Positions 9,641 through 18,865 of a stretch of 64,000 nucleotides of DNA are shown piece by piece; within the stretch, counting starts at the first letter, position 1, and every line of letters starts with the position of its first letter. The notes beneath the pieces were generated by a model. The model ran no database searches and had not been told where the DNA came from. It saw only the letters and a list, made by a program, of their open reading frames with translations. The position numbers were made by a program, and so were the translations under genes. Source of the stretch: Candidatus Limnocylindrales bacterium (GTDB taxonomy: Bacteria > Moduliflexota > Moduliflexia > Moduliflexales > JAUQPW01); NCBI GenBank assembly GCA_035559535.1, contig DATMBG010000058.1:124001-188000 (forward strand), given 5' to 3'.

Positions 9641-10126
9641 GTGGAAAAACCGCTGGTTGCCATTATCATGGGGAGTAAGTCCGATTGGGAAACGATGCGT
9701 GCAGCGGATGAAGTCCTGACCCAATTTGGAGTTCCCCACGAATGTCGCATTGTTTCTGCGCACCGAACGCCGACCTGGCTGGCAGAGTTTGCGACCAATG
9801 CTGAGTCACGGGGCATTGAAGTGATTATTGCAGGAGCCGGAGGGGCCGCCCATTTGCCCGGTATGACTGCGGCGCAAACCCTTATTCCTGTACTGGGAGT
9901 CCCCGTGGAAAGTCGAGCCTTAAAGGGTCTGGATTCGCTTCTTTCTATTGTCCAGATGCCTGCAGGTATTCCCGTGGGTACCCTGGCTATTGGTCAGGCA
10001 GGTGCCACCAACGCAGCCCTGCTGGCTATCGCCATCCTCTCCAACCACCGCCCCGAATTACGGGAGAAGCTCCGTCAATTTCGAGCCGAGCAAACCCGGC
10101 GGGTGATGAATGAAACATTGCCCTGA
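9641..10126 (+). CDS. purE: N5-carboxyaminoimidazole ribonucleotide mutase
   Basis: PurE class I rearranges N5-CAIR (made by PurK) to CAIR. The frame is open from 9488, inside purD, but homologous sequence begins only at about [20 protein letters not shown] therefore take GTG 9641, giving 161 aa; a TTG near 9579 is an alternative. Motifs are MGSKSD, VSAHRTP (active-site His), [11 protein letters not shown] and [19 protein letters not shown]. Presence of purK next door supports the bacterial two-step route. Confidence 0.94.
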   Translation: MEKPLVAIIMGSKSDWETMRAADEVLTQFGVPHECRIVSAHRTPTWLAEFATNAESRGIEVIIAGAGGAAHLPGMTAAQTLIPVLGVPVESRALKGLDSLLSIVQMPAGIPVGTLAIGQAGATNAALLAIAILSNHRPELREKLRQFRAEQTRRVMNETLP

Positions 10127-10231
10127 CGTAACCCCTTTGGACTCTTTTTGTAACTTCTCCGTGTCCCCTGGGGTTAAAAAGTAAATCCCAAGGTTCACCG
10201 AGAAGATACAAAGTTCGCAAGGATTTTGGAG

Positions 10232-11374
10232 ATGCATCTACCTATTCTTCCCGGTTCAGTGATCGGTGTACTGGGTAGCGGTCAGCTGGGACGTATGCTG
10301 GCGATTGCTGCGCGACGTATGGGTTATCGGATTCACACTTTTTCTCCTGAAAAGGATACCCCTACCGGTCAGATTGCTGACGTTGAGATGGTAGCCTCCT
10401 ATGAGGATCTGGATGCAGTACGTACCTTTGCCCGTGGGGTAGATGTGGTAACCTTCGAATTTGAAAACGTTTCTGCAGCGGCGGCAGAAGCTGCTGCCGA
10501 ATATGTACCTGTGCGACCCAGTGGATTTGTTTTACATACGACCCAGCATCGCTTACGCGAGAAAACGTTCTTAGCCAAAGCCGGATTTCCGGTTACACCC
10601 TTCCGATCGGTTCGTTCCCTGGAAGACTTGCTTATAGGCGTGCAGGATCTGGGTTTCCCCGCAGTCCTGAAAACAGCAGGTTTTGGTTATGATGGTAAAG
10701 GCCAATCCAAACTCACCTCACCGGATGAAGTCGAATCTGCCTTTCAGGCCCTGGGTGGACAGGAGGCTATTCTTGAAGCGTTTATAGATTTCAGGTGCGA
10801 GGTTTCTGTGGTTGCTGCCCGTGGGGTCGATGGAGCCTTTAGTCACTATGGGCTCATCCAAAACACTCACCGAAACCATATCCTGGATATTTCCGTTGCG
10901 CCGGCCCCCTTACCGCCTGAAATTGCCCGTGAAGCCGTGGAAATCGCCCGTCAAGTGCTTGAGCAACTGGATGTGATCGGCGTACTCTGTATCGAATTTT
11001 TCCTTACCCAGAACGATCAGCTTTTAATTAACGAGTTGGCCCCTCGTCCCCACAACTCAGGTCACTTTACCTTAGATGCCTGCATAACCAGCCAGTTTGA
11101 GCAGCAATTGCGTGCCGTTTGTGGTCTACCCCTTGGCTCAACCCGGCAGCTATGCCCTGCTGCAATGGCCAACTTATTGGGTGATCTCTGGCAAAATGGT
11201 GAACCTCATTGGGCTGCCGCCTGCGCCTTCCCCGAGGTAAAACTTCATCTGTATGGAAAACGCGTTCCTCGCCCAGGCCGTAAAATGGGGCATCTCACGG
11301 CCCTTGCTCCGAGTACCGAAGAAGCCTTGCAGCTTGTTCGTTCGGCACGGGCTGCCCTACACCTCCCGCCTTAA
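10232..11374 (+). CDS. purK: N5-carboxyaminoimidazole ribonucleotide synthase
   Basis: PurK carboxylates AIR with ATP and bicarbonate to N5-CAIR, the substrate of PurE. ATG 10232 gives 380 aa; the frame has a TTG two codons earlier. The N-terminus IGVLGSGQLGRMLAIAARRMGY is the dinucleotide-fold signature. ATP-grasp residues appear in PAVLKTAGFGYDGKGQ and in NELAPRPHNSGHFTLDAC. It is the last gene of the purine cluster and overlaps the convergent deacetylase gene by 18 bp at the 3' ends. The 100 bp before it contain a weak CTTCTCCGTG/CACCGAGAAG inverted repeat. Confidence 0.95.
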   Translation: MHLPILPGSVIGVLGSGQLGRMLAIAARRMGYRIHTFSPEKDTPTGQIADVEMVASYEDLDAVRTFARGVDVVTFEFENVSAAAAEAAAEYVPVRPSGFVLHTTQHRLREKTFLAKAGFPVTPFRSVRSLEDLLIGVQDLGFPAVLKTAGFGYDGKGQSKLTSPDEVESAFQALGGQEAILEAFIDFRCEVSVVAARGVDGAFSHYGLIQNTHRNHILDISVAPAPLPPEIAREAVEIARQVLEQLDVIGVLCIEFFLTQNDQLLINELAPRPHNSGHFTLDACITSQFEQQLRAVCGLPLGSTRQLCPAAMANLLGDLWQNGEPHWAAACAFPEVKLHLYGKRVPRPGRKMGHLTALAPSTEEALQLVRSARAALHLPP

Positions 11375-12304
11375 CACCCTCAGGTGAGCTTCCACAGATT
11401 CGGCTAAAGCCTGAAGGTTATAACCTCCTTCCAGCACGGACACAATACGACTGTCACACTTTTCCTGGGCAATTTGCGAAACGATCTCGCTCAGAGAGCG
11501 AAATCCCTCTGTGGTCACCCGGGTATGGGAGAGAGGATCATCCCGGTGGGCATCAAATCCGGCAGAAATGAGGATAAGATCCGGAGCATAGGCCAGAGCC
11601 TGCTTCCTCAGAATAGAGTTAAAAACCGATATATATTCCTGATCTCCGGTTCCTGCCGGTACAGGGATGTTTAAGGTAAATCCCTTTCCTTTTCCGGCTC
11701 CCCTCTCTTCGCTTCCACCGGTTCCCGGATACCAGGGATATTGATGAATACTGAAGTAAAAGACGGTGGGATCTTCATAAAAGATATCTTGGGTTCCATT
11801 GCCATGGTGTACATCCCAATCTATAATTAAGATCTTTTCCAGGTTATAGGTATGTTGGGCATAACGGGCTGCAATGGCTACATTATTGAAAAGGCAAAAA
11901 CCCATGGCTTTATTCGGCTCTGCATGATGACCCGGAGGGCGTACCGCACAAAAAGCTGTGTGTACCCGACCTTGAAGAACCTGGTCGACCGCCGTTAAAG
12001 CTCCCCCTACGGCTTGAAGGGCTACTTCATAAGACTCTGGAGATACCCGAGTATCGGGGTCCAGGTATGTGGCCCCCCCCTCAATATCTCTTTGAAGTTG
12101 ATCCATATAACTCTCAGGATGAACCCATGTAATCTCCTGTCGGGTAGGTAAACGAATAGGGACCTGAATCAGTTCTTCCATTAAACCTGTTCGGTTTAGA
12201 TGTTCTACAATAGCCGTAAGCCGCTCTTTTCTCTCAGGATGGGACTTTCCCGTATTATGTTTCAAATAGACATCGGAATAAATAAAAGCCGTTTTTTTCT
12301 CCAT
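11357..12304 (-). CDS. Histone deacetylase-family deacetylase (AcuC/AphA-like)
   Basis: A zinc-dependent deacetylase of the HDAC/acetylpolyamine-amidohydrolase superfamily, 315 aa. Visible family motifs are HNTGKSHPERKERL, RPPGHHAEPNKAMGFCLFNN (tandem His of the charge relay), IDWDVHHGNGTQ (zinc-binding Asp and His) and SAGFDAHRDDPL (second zinc Asp), ending LEGGYNL. The physiological substrate could be acetyl-lysine (AcuC-like), acetylpolyamine or another small amide. A PotABC-type polyamine importer is encoded 32 kb away, which is only circumstantial. It converges on purK. A long hairpin repeat lies upstream. Confidence 0.9.
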   Translation of the reverse strand: MEKKTAFIYSDVYLKHNTGKSHPERKERLTAIVEHLNRTGLMEELIQVPIRLPTRQEITWVHPESYMDQLQRDIEGGATYLDPDTRVSPESYEVALQAVGGALTAVDQVLQGRVHTAFCAVRPPGHHAEPNKAMGFCLFNNVAIAARYAQHTYNLEKILIIDWDVHHGNGTQDIFYEDPTVFYFSIHQYPWYPGTGGSEERGAGKGKGFTLNIPVPAGTGDQEYISVFNSILRKQALAYAPDLILISAGFDAHRDDPLSHTRVTTEGFRSLSEIVSQIAQEKCDSRIVSVLEGGYNLQALAESVEAHLRVLRREV

Positions 12305-12341
12305 TTTAAGTATTCATCCACGGAAGGCTATGAAAAGGGTA

Positions 12342-12435
12342 GAAGTATGGGGGTGTGAGGGTGTGGGAGTATAGGAGAATATACTTCCATACTTCCATAC
12401 TCCCACACCCCCACACCCTCACACCCCCATACTTC
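12342..12435. repeat. Long hairpin of the GAAGTATGGGAG-type repeat (copy 1)
   Basis: The left arm reads GAAGTATGGGGGTGTGAGGG and onward. The right arm ends with its exact complement CCCTCACACCCCCATACTTC, giving over 25 paired bases. The element lies between nth and the deacetylase gene (both minus). Related copies lie at 31791-31921 and 59331-59446. Without a T-run it is not a typical terminator, but as RNA it would be a very stable stem. Confidence 0.8.
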
Positions 12436-12490
12436 AATGACTTAACGGCCCTTCAGAGTTCTTGAGAGGTAATATTTTTTACCCTTATCA

Positions 12491-13186
12491 TTAAGCAGTT
12501 TTTAGAGTTTTTGCGTAATAATCACAGTAGGCTTTTAGGTCACAAATTTCACACCTGGGTTTTTGGGCTTTACAAATTCGACGTCCGTGATCGATCAGCC
12601 AGTGATGGGCCATGACCCACTTTTCCTTAGGCAGATTCTTCATGAGATCTTCTTCGGTTTCCAGAGGATCACGACCTTTGGCCAAGCCCAGACGATTGGC
12701 TACCCGAAAGACGTGGGTATCCACCGGGATGGTGTCGGCTCCCATGGAGAAAGCCAAGACCACATTGGCACACTTTCGTCCAACACCCGGTAGTTGCATC
12801 AGGGTTTCTCGGTCTTGAGGTACTTTTCCCTGAAATTTTTCAACCAGTATTTGACAGGTAGCCAGGATATGCCGGGCTTTGGTTCGATAATAATTACAAC
12901 TTCGAATTTCTTTTTCTAGTGCTTCCGGGGTTAATCGAAGGAAATCTTGGGGATTGGGATATTTTTTAAAAAGATTTTGTGTAATTCGATTAACCAAAGT
13001 ATCCGTACATTGGGCAGAGAGAATACAGGCGATCAGAAGCTGAAACGGGGTTTCAAAGTTTAGTTTAGGGGTTGGAACCGCATGGAGCTTCTCTAAAATT
13101 TCTAAAATTTTGGTAACTTTCTCTTGGGTCAGGGGTCTGTGGTCTACTGTCCCTTGTCTACGGTCTTCTATTTTTACAACAGGCAA
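12491..13186 (-). CDS. nth: Endonuclease III (DNA glycosylase/AP lyase)
   Basis: Base-excision repair enzyme removing oxidised pyrimidines. It shows the helix-hairpin-helix LPGVGRKCANVVL with the catalytic Lys, VDTHVFRVANRLGL with the catalytic Asp, and the C-terminal 4Fe-4S ligands C-x6-C-x2-C-x5-C in CKAQKPRCEICDLKAYC. The core begins near VTKILEILEKLHAV. The first ~22 residues (MPVVKIEDRRQGTVDHRPL) start from TTG 13186 and are encoded by degenerate repeat DNA of the kind found before purN, so the true start may be internal. It begins 12 bp after the upstream membrane-protein gene, probably as one operon. Confidence 0.94.
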   Translation of the reverse strand: MPVVKIEDRRQGTVDHRPLTQEKVTKILEILEKLHAVPTPKLNFETPFQLLIACILSAQCTDTLVNRITQNLFKKYPNPQDFLRLTPEALEKEIRSCNYYRTKARHILATCQILVEKFQGKVPQDRETLMQLPGVGRKCANVVLAFSMGADTIPVDTHVFRVANRLGLAKGRDPLETEEDLMKNLPKEKWVMAHHWLIDHGRRICKAQKPRCEICDLKAYCDYYAKTLKTA

Positions 13187-13197
13187 CGGACAAAGAC

Positions 13198-16100
13198 CTA
13201 TTCCCAGGTGGACAATTCTTGAGTCATATCTTCTATAAGATAAAGTACGGTCGGTTTATAATTTAGAAAAGTCCAGATAAGGATAAAGAAGAAAATAAAA
13301 CCTATTGCGAGTCCTCCCATCCACCCAGAGCTATCATAGAGGTAAAATAAAAGCCGGGTTAAAAGGTGCAGGCTCAAAAATAAAGTACCCAGATAGAGGA
13401 AGGTTCGAATCCGCCAAATCAGACCGAGTAAGATCCCTCCAATACAGAGGGTCATTAAAAAATCTATTCGCCAACTCTCTCCGATCAGGAGCGCTTCCAG
13501 GTAGGAGAGGGTCAAAATAAACAGGGTACCTGAAAATCGAATATAATGGAAAGTTTTAGGAGATAAGGAATTTTTATTTAACCGGGCGATTCCTATCATT
13601 GTTGCCACAATGGGTACGAGATATAGCTGAGGGCTATAGGTAAAAGTTAAGTTTGCCCATGCCAACAGGGTAAATAAACCCCAATTGCCCAGGAACAGGC
13701 TCAGGTAGGTAAGATAAGAGGTGGTTTGGAGGTAGCTCACCCAGAAGTAAAAACCGGCAATAGCCAACAGGGATAGGATTTTATAACCGCTTACCGATGA
13801 GAAGGGAAGCAGTACCAGAGACATGAGAGGTAGCCATAGAGCCGTATAATGGACTAAGCGGACCAGCATATGAACCTGGTATTTTTTAGTTAATTGTCCC
13901 AGTTCCATCAGGACAAAACTGGCTAAAACCAGCCATAAAGTAACGCGCCCCTTTGCAAAGTAGTCAGGTCTGGCCAGGCTCATGAAGAGGATGAGGTAGG
14001 CCAGACCTATTTCCGATAAGTAAAGAAATTTCTCCTGCCGTTCGGTTACGGCTAAACTCGCGTAAAGCAGGGTCAGTCCTGCCAGAGCTAAAAGATTTAA
14101 AACAAAGCTCAGGGGTTGGGGAGAGGGAACATATTTTAAAAATAGTGCCGACATGAAAGCCACAAAGATAGGAAGAACCTTCCAGGCCATGAAGAAATGA
14201 GGAATGGCAAAACTCTTCAAATAGGTTCGACCCGGAATTTCTCCCCGGGCTTCATAATATTTACCCCAGGCAGTCCAGATCCAGCAGAGAAAGACGGTTG
14301 AAAGGCTGAGATAACCGGTTATGAGGTAGGGATTTCCTTGGGGCGTCCATACATTCGTTAACCAGAAAATAAGATAAAGGACTCCGACATCCACCGCGAA
14401 ATTAGCCCCATAAAGCCATTTATTGGCTCCAAAGATATGGGCATAGCGAGTATAAATGAGGGCAGTAATCCAGAGGGTAGCGATCGTTGCCGGAGATACC
14501 TGACCCAGGGTGAGAATCAGACTTACCAGGGTATAGGCAAAAATCAGGGGATAGAAAATATCGATGGTTGTTTGCCTGGCCTGAGGAGAAAGGGACAGGC
14601 TGATCTTTTCAAATATTCTTCTGTTCGAGGGTTGGGTTATTCCATAAATAACCTCTAACCAGGCCCAGGTGAGCAGAATTGAACTTAAAGAGAGATACTC
14701 AAAGTTGATTTCCTGGAGAGAAGCAGTCCCAAAGGAAAAATTTAAGGCAAAGGTAATCAGAAAGAGAAGGAATAGATAAACGGCTTCTCCCTGGAGATAA
14801 AACCCCAGTCCACAGAAAAGGGTGGCAAAAAGAAGGGTATAGGAATCTGAAAAGATATTGGTCAGATTCGAAAAGTACAGCACCAGGGAAGCAAGGAATA
14901 GTACAATGGCCAGGTTAAATAGCGGTTGATGATAGCCCTTTTCTGGGAGGGATAAAATCTGGCAAAGGGTTCTCTGGCTTACCTGGACGGTATGGGCTAT
15001 CAGGAAAAGGACTAAAGCCAGGAGAATAAAGGCAGAATCCCAGGAACTAAAGGGAAGTGGAGCAATCCAGCTTAAATGGATACTACCAAAAAAGAGAATA
15101 AAGGCCGGATAAAGCCAGTACTTAGAGGGGTATAGAAGGATCAAGAAAAGATAAAAGGCTCCCAATTCCATCAGAACTCCCGGATTCTTCCAGGCCAGGA
15201 TAAGAGATAACCCAGAGAGGAACAGGGCGCTATGGATCAATGAATGTGAGTATAAACGGGCCTCTTCTTGCCAGGCAGAGGACCTTTCTCCGGAAAGATC
15301 TAAATCCGCTTTTAACTGAAGACTTTTTTCATAAAAATAGGCCCCTATGAAATAGAGAAGGCTTAACAGGCCTCCCAGGAGACCGTAGGTTTCGGGTGTT
15401 GGATTATTGGAAAGGGAGACCCCATAAAAGATCCCTCCGGCAAAAATACCGGAAGCTAAATAAACCAGAAAGTTGTTGGGATAAATTTGAGTTGTCCAGA
15501 GATAGAAAATACCCAATAATAGAAGTGCCGCAACATGAAAAAAAGAAGGGATAGGGGTTGTTAAAATGAGTCCCAAAGTTACCAGGGAGGCTGCTAAAGG
15601 AACATCCAGGATAGGGATTAACAATTCTTTTGAAACCTGTTTGAATTCCAGCCATTTTATTACCATAATCTGGGTGAGGAAAAGCAGGGTAAGACTTAAG
15701 GGGAGGAGAAATTCTTTTTGCAAATAACTTATCCAAATTCCAAGGGAGAGGGTTAAGAGGATATTGGTGAGATAGATGAAGACCTTACGTTTATATAAAT
15801 AACCACACAGGCCGTAGAGAACGCTATAGGTCAAAAAAATAATCAGAGACCAGATTATGGAGTAAGAAGGAGCCTGGGAGGGAAAGAAAAGGGTTTGAAG
15901 GGACAAGGGGGTTACCAAGGAAGCAGCACTTTCATAATAGAGAACCCCCAGGGTCGTCAAAAGAATAATCATGGATAGGGCGAACGCAAGGTGATAAAGA
16001 GGCCTGGAGAATTTACCGTTTTCTAAATGGGAATATTGGTGTGCCAGATAGGTTTCAATAACCGTCAATGGAATAAAAGCGAAACAGGTCATCGGTAGGG

Positions 16101-17163
16101 AAAAAGGAACCATCTGAAAGAGGGCAATGGCATACAAAGCGCTGAAACACAGGGTACTCAGGTAAACAAACAGGGAACTTTTGTAGACATAAGCCGATAA
16201 AATATATAAAAGGATCGCCAGGGTTAAAGTCACAATCATAACCCCCGGTTGGAGACCCTTTAAGGAGAGCAAAAGGGCCAGAAAGGTTAAGGCATAACCG
16301 GCCAAGGTTAAAGGATGCGTCCATAGGTAAGGAACTCCTTTAGACTTAAGAATGTTTACGCTGAGAGAATATCCTGTATAAACACCGGTTGCCCCCAGGA
16401 GCATCAAAAGAGGAGCATAGTAAGAAAGAGGAAAGTGTAAGGAAATAAAAAAAACACTAAAAACCCCGATAATAATCAAAAAAGTCACGGTCATCTGCTC
16501 TTGGGTTAGAGCAGTCCCTGAAGAAGTCGGAGGGATTTTCTCCGGAATCGGGGTTGGAGAAGGTTTCTCCAGAGAGCCGGAAGGGGTAAATCTTTTACCC
16601 CCAGAAGTATCAGAAATCAGGGGGGCTGCTTCCTGGGTCCTGAAGGAAGAGGTCGATGCAGATTTCCCATTTTTTTTCTCCGGAAGGGAGGAAGAAGTTA
16701 AATCCAGCGAAGATAAGGAGATTTCTTCCTCAGTTCCTTCATCCACTTCAAATTCAAAAGTTCTTTCAGTTTCCGGTAAGGGAGGGGAAACGGGGGTTTC
16801 CTGGATCATGTCCCCGGCAATCTCCTGGGTATCTTCTTCGACGATTCTTTTGGTCTTCTCGAAGGATTTTTTTATGACTTTTTCTGCAAATTCTCTCAAG
16901 ATATCTTCCTTTGGAATAGGAGGAACCTCTTCAGAAGCCTGGAGAAGGATAAGAAGTTCTTGTTTTTTAGCCAGGTAGCGCTCTTTAAGGGGTAAAATAA
17001 CGGACTCTTCCATAACACCTTCTTCCAACCAGGTGTCGCATTGGGAGAGAAAATAATCCACTTTGACCAACTCTTCGTAGAGCGAAGAATAGGAAGGAGC
17101 ACTACAATTGGGACAGTAGAGATAAGGTTCTTGAATTCTTGAATTGCAATTTTTACATTCCAT
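13198..17163 (-). CDS. Giant zinc-ribbon polytopic membrane protein (1321 aa), function unknown
   Basis: The N-terminus has a zinc-ribbon motif, CKNC (residues 3-6) and CPNC (17-20). A helical acidic region to about residue 150 and a Pro/Ser/Thr-rich disordered linker to about 220 follow. From about residue 225 to the end there are hydrophobic segments at short intervals, probably more than 30 membrane helices, with few charged loops. I do not recognise the family. Large polytopic proteins with N-terminal zinc ribbons exist in several phyla (for example DUF2339-like), but I see no diagnostic motif. A strong AAGGAGGT lies before the ATG. nth follows 12 bp after the stop. Confidence 0.8.
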   Translation of the reverse strand: MECKNCNSRIQEPYLYCPNCSAPSYSSLYEELVKVDYFLSQCDTWLEEGVMEESVILPLKERYLAKKQELLILLQASEEVPPIPKEDILREFAEKVIKKSFEKTKRIVEEDTQEIAGDMIQETPVSPPLPETERTFEFEVDEGTEEEISLSSLDLTSSSLPEKKNGKSASTSSFRTQEAAPLISDTSGGKRFTPSGSLEKPSPTPIPEKIPPTSSGTALTQEQMTVTFLIIIGVFSVFFISLHFPLSYYAPLLMLLGATGVYTGYSLSVNILKSKGVPYLWTHPLTLAGYALTFLALLLSLKGLQPGVMIVTLTLAILLYILSAYVYKSSLFVYLSTLCFSALYAIALFQMVPFSLPMTCFAFIPLTVIETYLAHQYSHLENGKFSRPLYHLAFALSMIILLTTLGVLYYESAASLVTPLSLQTLFFPSQAPSYSIIWSLIIFLTYSVLYGLCGYLYKRKVFIYLTNILLTLSLGIWISYLQKEFLLPLSLTLLFLTQIMVIKWLEFKQVSKELLIPILDVPLAASLVTLGLILTTPIPSFFHVAALLLLGIFYLWTTQIYPNNFLVYLASGIFAGGIFYGVSLSNNPTPETYGLLGGLLSLLYFIGAYFYEKSLQLKADLDLSGERSSAWQEEARLYSHSLIHSALFLSGLSLILAWKNPGVLMELGAFYLFLILLYPSKYWLYPAFILFFGSIHLSWIAPLPFSSWDSAFILLALVLFLIAHTVQVSQRTLCQILSLPEKGYHQPLFNLAIVLFLASLVLYFSNLTNIFSDSYTLLFATLFCGLGFYLQGEAVYLFLLFLITFALNFSFGTASLQEINFEYLSLSSILLTWAWLEVIYGITQPSNRRIFEKISLSLSPQARQTTIDIFYPLIFAYTLVSLILTLGQVSPATIATLWITALIYTRYAHIFGANKWLYGANFAVDVGVLYLIFWLTNVWTPQGNPYLITGYLSLSTVFLCWIWTAWGKYYEARGEIPGRTYLKSFAIPHFFMAWKVLPIFVAFMSALFLKYVPSPQPLSFVLNLLALAGLTLLYASLAVTERQEKFLYLSEIGLAYLILFMSLARPDYFAKGRVTLWLVLASFVLMELGQLTKKYQVHMLVRLVHYTALWLPLMSLVLLPFSSVSGYKILSLLAIAGFYFWVSYLQTTSYLTYLSLFLGNWGLFTLLAWANLTFTYSPQLYLVPIVATMIGIARLNKNSLSPKTFHYIRFSGTLFILTLSYLEALLIGESWRIDFLMTLCIGGILLGLIWRIRTFLYLGTLFLSLHLLTRLLFYLYDSSGWMGGLAIGFIFFFILIWTFLNYKPTVLYLIEDMTQELSTWE

Positions 17164-17625
17164 GGATATTTACCTCCTTAAAAGGAGCTCAACCATGGGT
17201 TAGATAAAACTTAGAGATTCTAACCTGAGTAACCATCTAATATCCGTTCCGTTTTGAGATCCTCCCAGGGCTATTTAAGATTGAGACAAACCATCTACCC
17301 TGCATGACCCATACCAAATGGAACCGGAGTCTAACTCTATACGTAGAGCGGGAAGGTATCTATTTACGTTAATTGATTCTAACTTTTATACCGGTTATCC
17401 TGAGGTTGTCAACATTATTTTTCCAGGGATGCCTGTAAATCTATATTAGTCTGGTTAAAAACTTCTTGACATTCTCCAGGGTATCCACTAGGGTATCTCA
17501 TATTTTACTTTTGGGTCCAAGGGGATAAATTTATAAAGGATAGAGATTGACGTTTATTTCGAGGGGTAAATAACCTTGATTTTAAAGGAGACACTGTTTA
17601 TAAATTTAATTTGAGGATTATACCT
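17164..17625. other. Divergent intergenic region, no gene seen
   Basis: About 460 bp separate the divergent membrane-protein genes. No coding signature is visible. A TTGACA occurs at about 17465-17470, but the best -10 match at 17 bp spacing (TAGGGT) is weak. A GAGG about 10 bp before ATG 17626 fits as the downstream ribosome site. Promoters for both genes are expected here. Confidence 0.4.
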
Positions 17626-18750
17626 ATGGCGGAAGAAACTCACAGTGAAGGAAAACCAAAAAAGACCAGAATCCGTTCAACGAAACGGGAAACACGGGAA
17701 TCTGAACCCGGTAAAGGAAGACCGGTTCCTTCAGATAAAATATCCGAGCACCTTAGATTGGCCAGGAAGGGTATGGAGATCTTGTCTGGTATCTCCTATC
17801 GAGAGACCCGAGAGAAAGAGAAGTCAGATTTGCGTCCCCATGCTTCTGGACCGACTTCCATTCAAAAACCCGGAGAAGTGGAGAAAATAGAGGCTGATCT
17901 TCCTACCCGTGAGGGACGTACTAAGACCGATTCTCCTGGGTTACGTCCACCGGGCTCCAGAAAGGGTATGGTTCAAGCACCGGGAGAAATCGAAAGAGAA
18001 GTTGGTTTACCTTCCCTGCGGGAAGTTCGTATCAAGGAGCAAGTAACTCGCCCGGGTCAGGTACGTCCTTTACCTTCTTTACCTTTTGGGATTCGAAAAC
18101 CCGGAGAAATTATCAGAGGGAAAGACCTCCCCTTAAAGCGGCCCATACGTGTGAAAGAGATTGAAAAGATACGACCTCTACCCACCGGGGAAGAATTAAT
18201 CCGAAAACCAGGTGAGATCCCAAAATCCTCCTGGGCAACATCGTCGGCTATTTCTGAACCGACAGTCGAAAGGATCGAGCCGGGTTATATCTTAAAAAAC
18301 TCGCAGGGTGAAAAAAAAGGTCAGATTAAATTTTTAGCCTGGACGGCTTTGTTTCTAGGAATTCTTAATTTGATCCTTGTGATGGGAATTTATGGTCTAA
18401 GAACCTTCGTACCTGAGCCTGCCTTCAACCGGTTGGAGGCCACCCAAACGGAATTGATTAAAGAGGTGGGAGATATGAAATATAAATCTTCTTTAAGGAA
18501 TGTAGCCGACACTCTTTTTAAAGCCCGGGTTCTTATAGAAGTTAACAAGGATTATAAGGAAGCCGCTAAGGAGTTGGAAAAGGTCAAGATGGGATTAAAT
18601 TCCCTGGAAGCAGATTTACCTGAGCAGAAAAGAAGAGAAGTTAAAGAACTCCAAAGACAGGTGGAAGCGGCCCTTATCGAAGTACAGAAGGGACCAACCC
18701 CCCTCCAGGAGAAATTAACCGATATTTCTACTCGACTCAATGCCCTTTAG
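17626..18750 (+). CDS. Repeat-rich single-pass membrane protein, function unknown
   Basis: The ATG at 17626 (GAGG about 10 bp upstream) gives 374 aa; a TTG at 17611 is less likely. Residues 1-225 are highly charged, rich in Lys/Arg/Glu/Pro, and probably disordered. They contain at least four degenerate units with the pattern KPGEI-x(5,8)-DLP-x(3,5)-R-x(2)-RxKE and a following RPLP or LRPP. One membrane helix follows (FLAWTALFLGILNLILVMGI, about residues 240-260). The rest is a predicted coiled coil rich in KELEKVK and EQKRREVKELQRQVEAAL. Inferred topology is a disordered cytoplasmic half and a periplasmic coiled coil, or the reverse. No family is recognised. Confidence 0.75.
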   Translation: MAEETHSEGKPKKTRIRSTKRETRESEPGKGRPVPSDKISEHLRLARKGMEILSGISYRETREKEKSDLRPHASGPTSIQKPGEVEKIEADLPTREGRTKTDSPGLRPPGSRKGMVQAPGEIEREVGLPSLREVRIKEQVTRPGQVRPLPSLPFGIRKPGEIIRGKDLPLKRPIRVKEIEKIRPLPTGEELIRKPGEIPKSSWATSSAISEPTVERIEPGYILKNSQGEKKGQIKFLAWTALFLGILNLILVMGIYGLRTFVPEPAFNRLEATQTELIKEVGDMKYKSSLRNVADTLFKARVLIEVNKDYKEAAKELEKVKMGLNSLEADLPEQKRREVKELQRQVEAALIEVQKGPTPLQEKLTDISTRLNAL

Positions 18751-18865
18751 ATTAAAGTCCAAAGTCCGGAGTCTAAAGTTAGAGGAAGACCCCTTTTAAA
18801 AACCCAAGGTGTCTTTTAGCTAACTTTTGAACCTTTGGATTTTGGGTTTTATTTAGGTTCAATTT

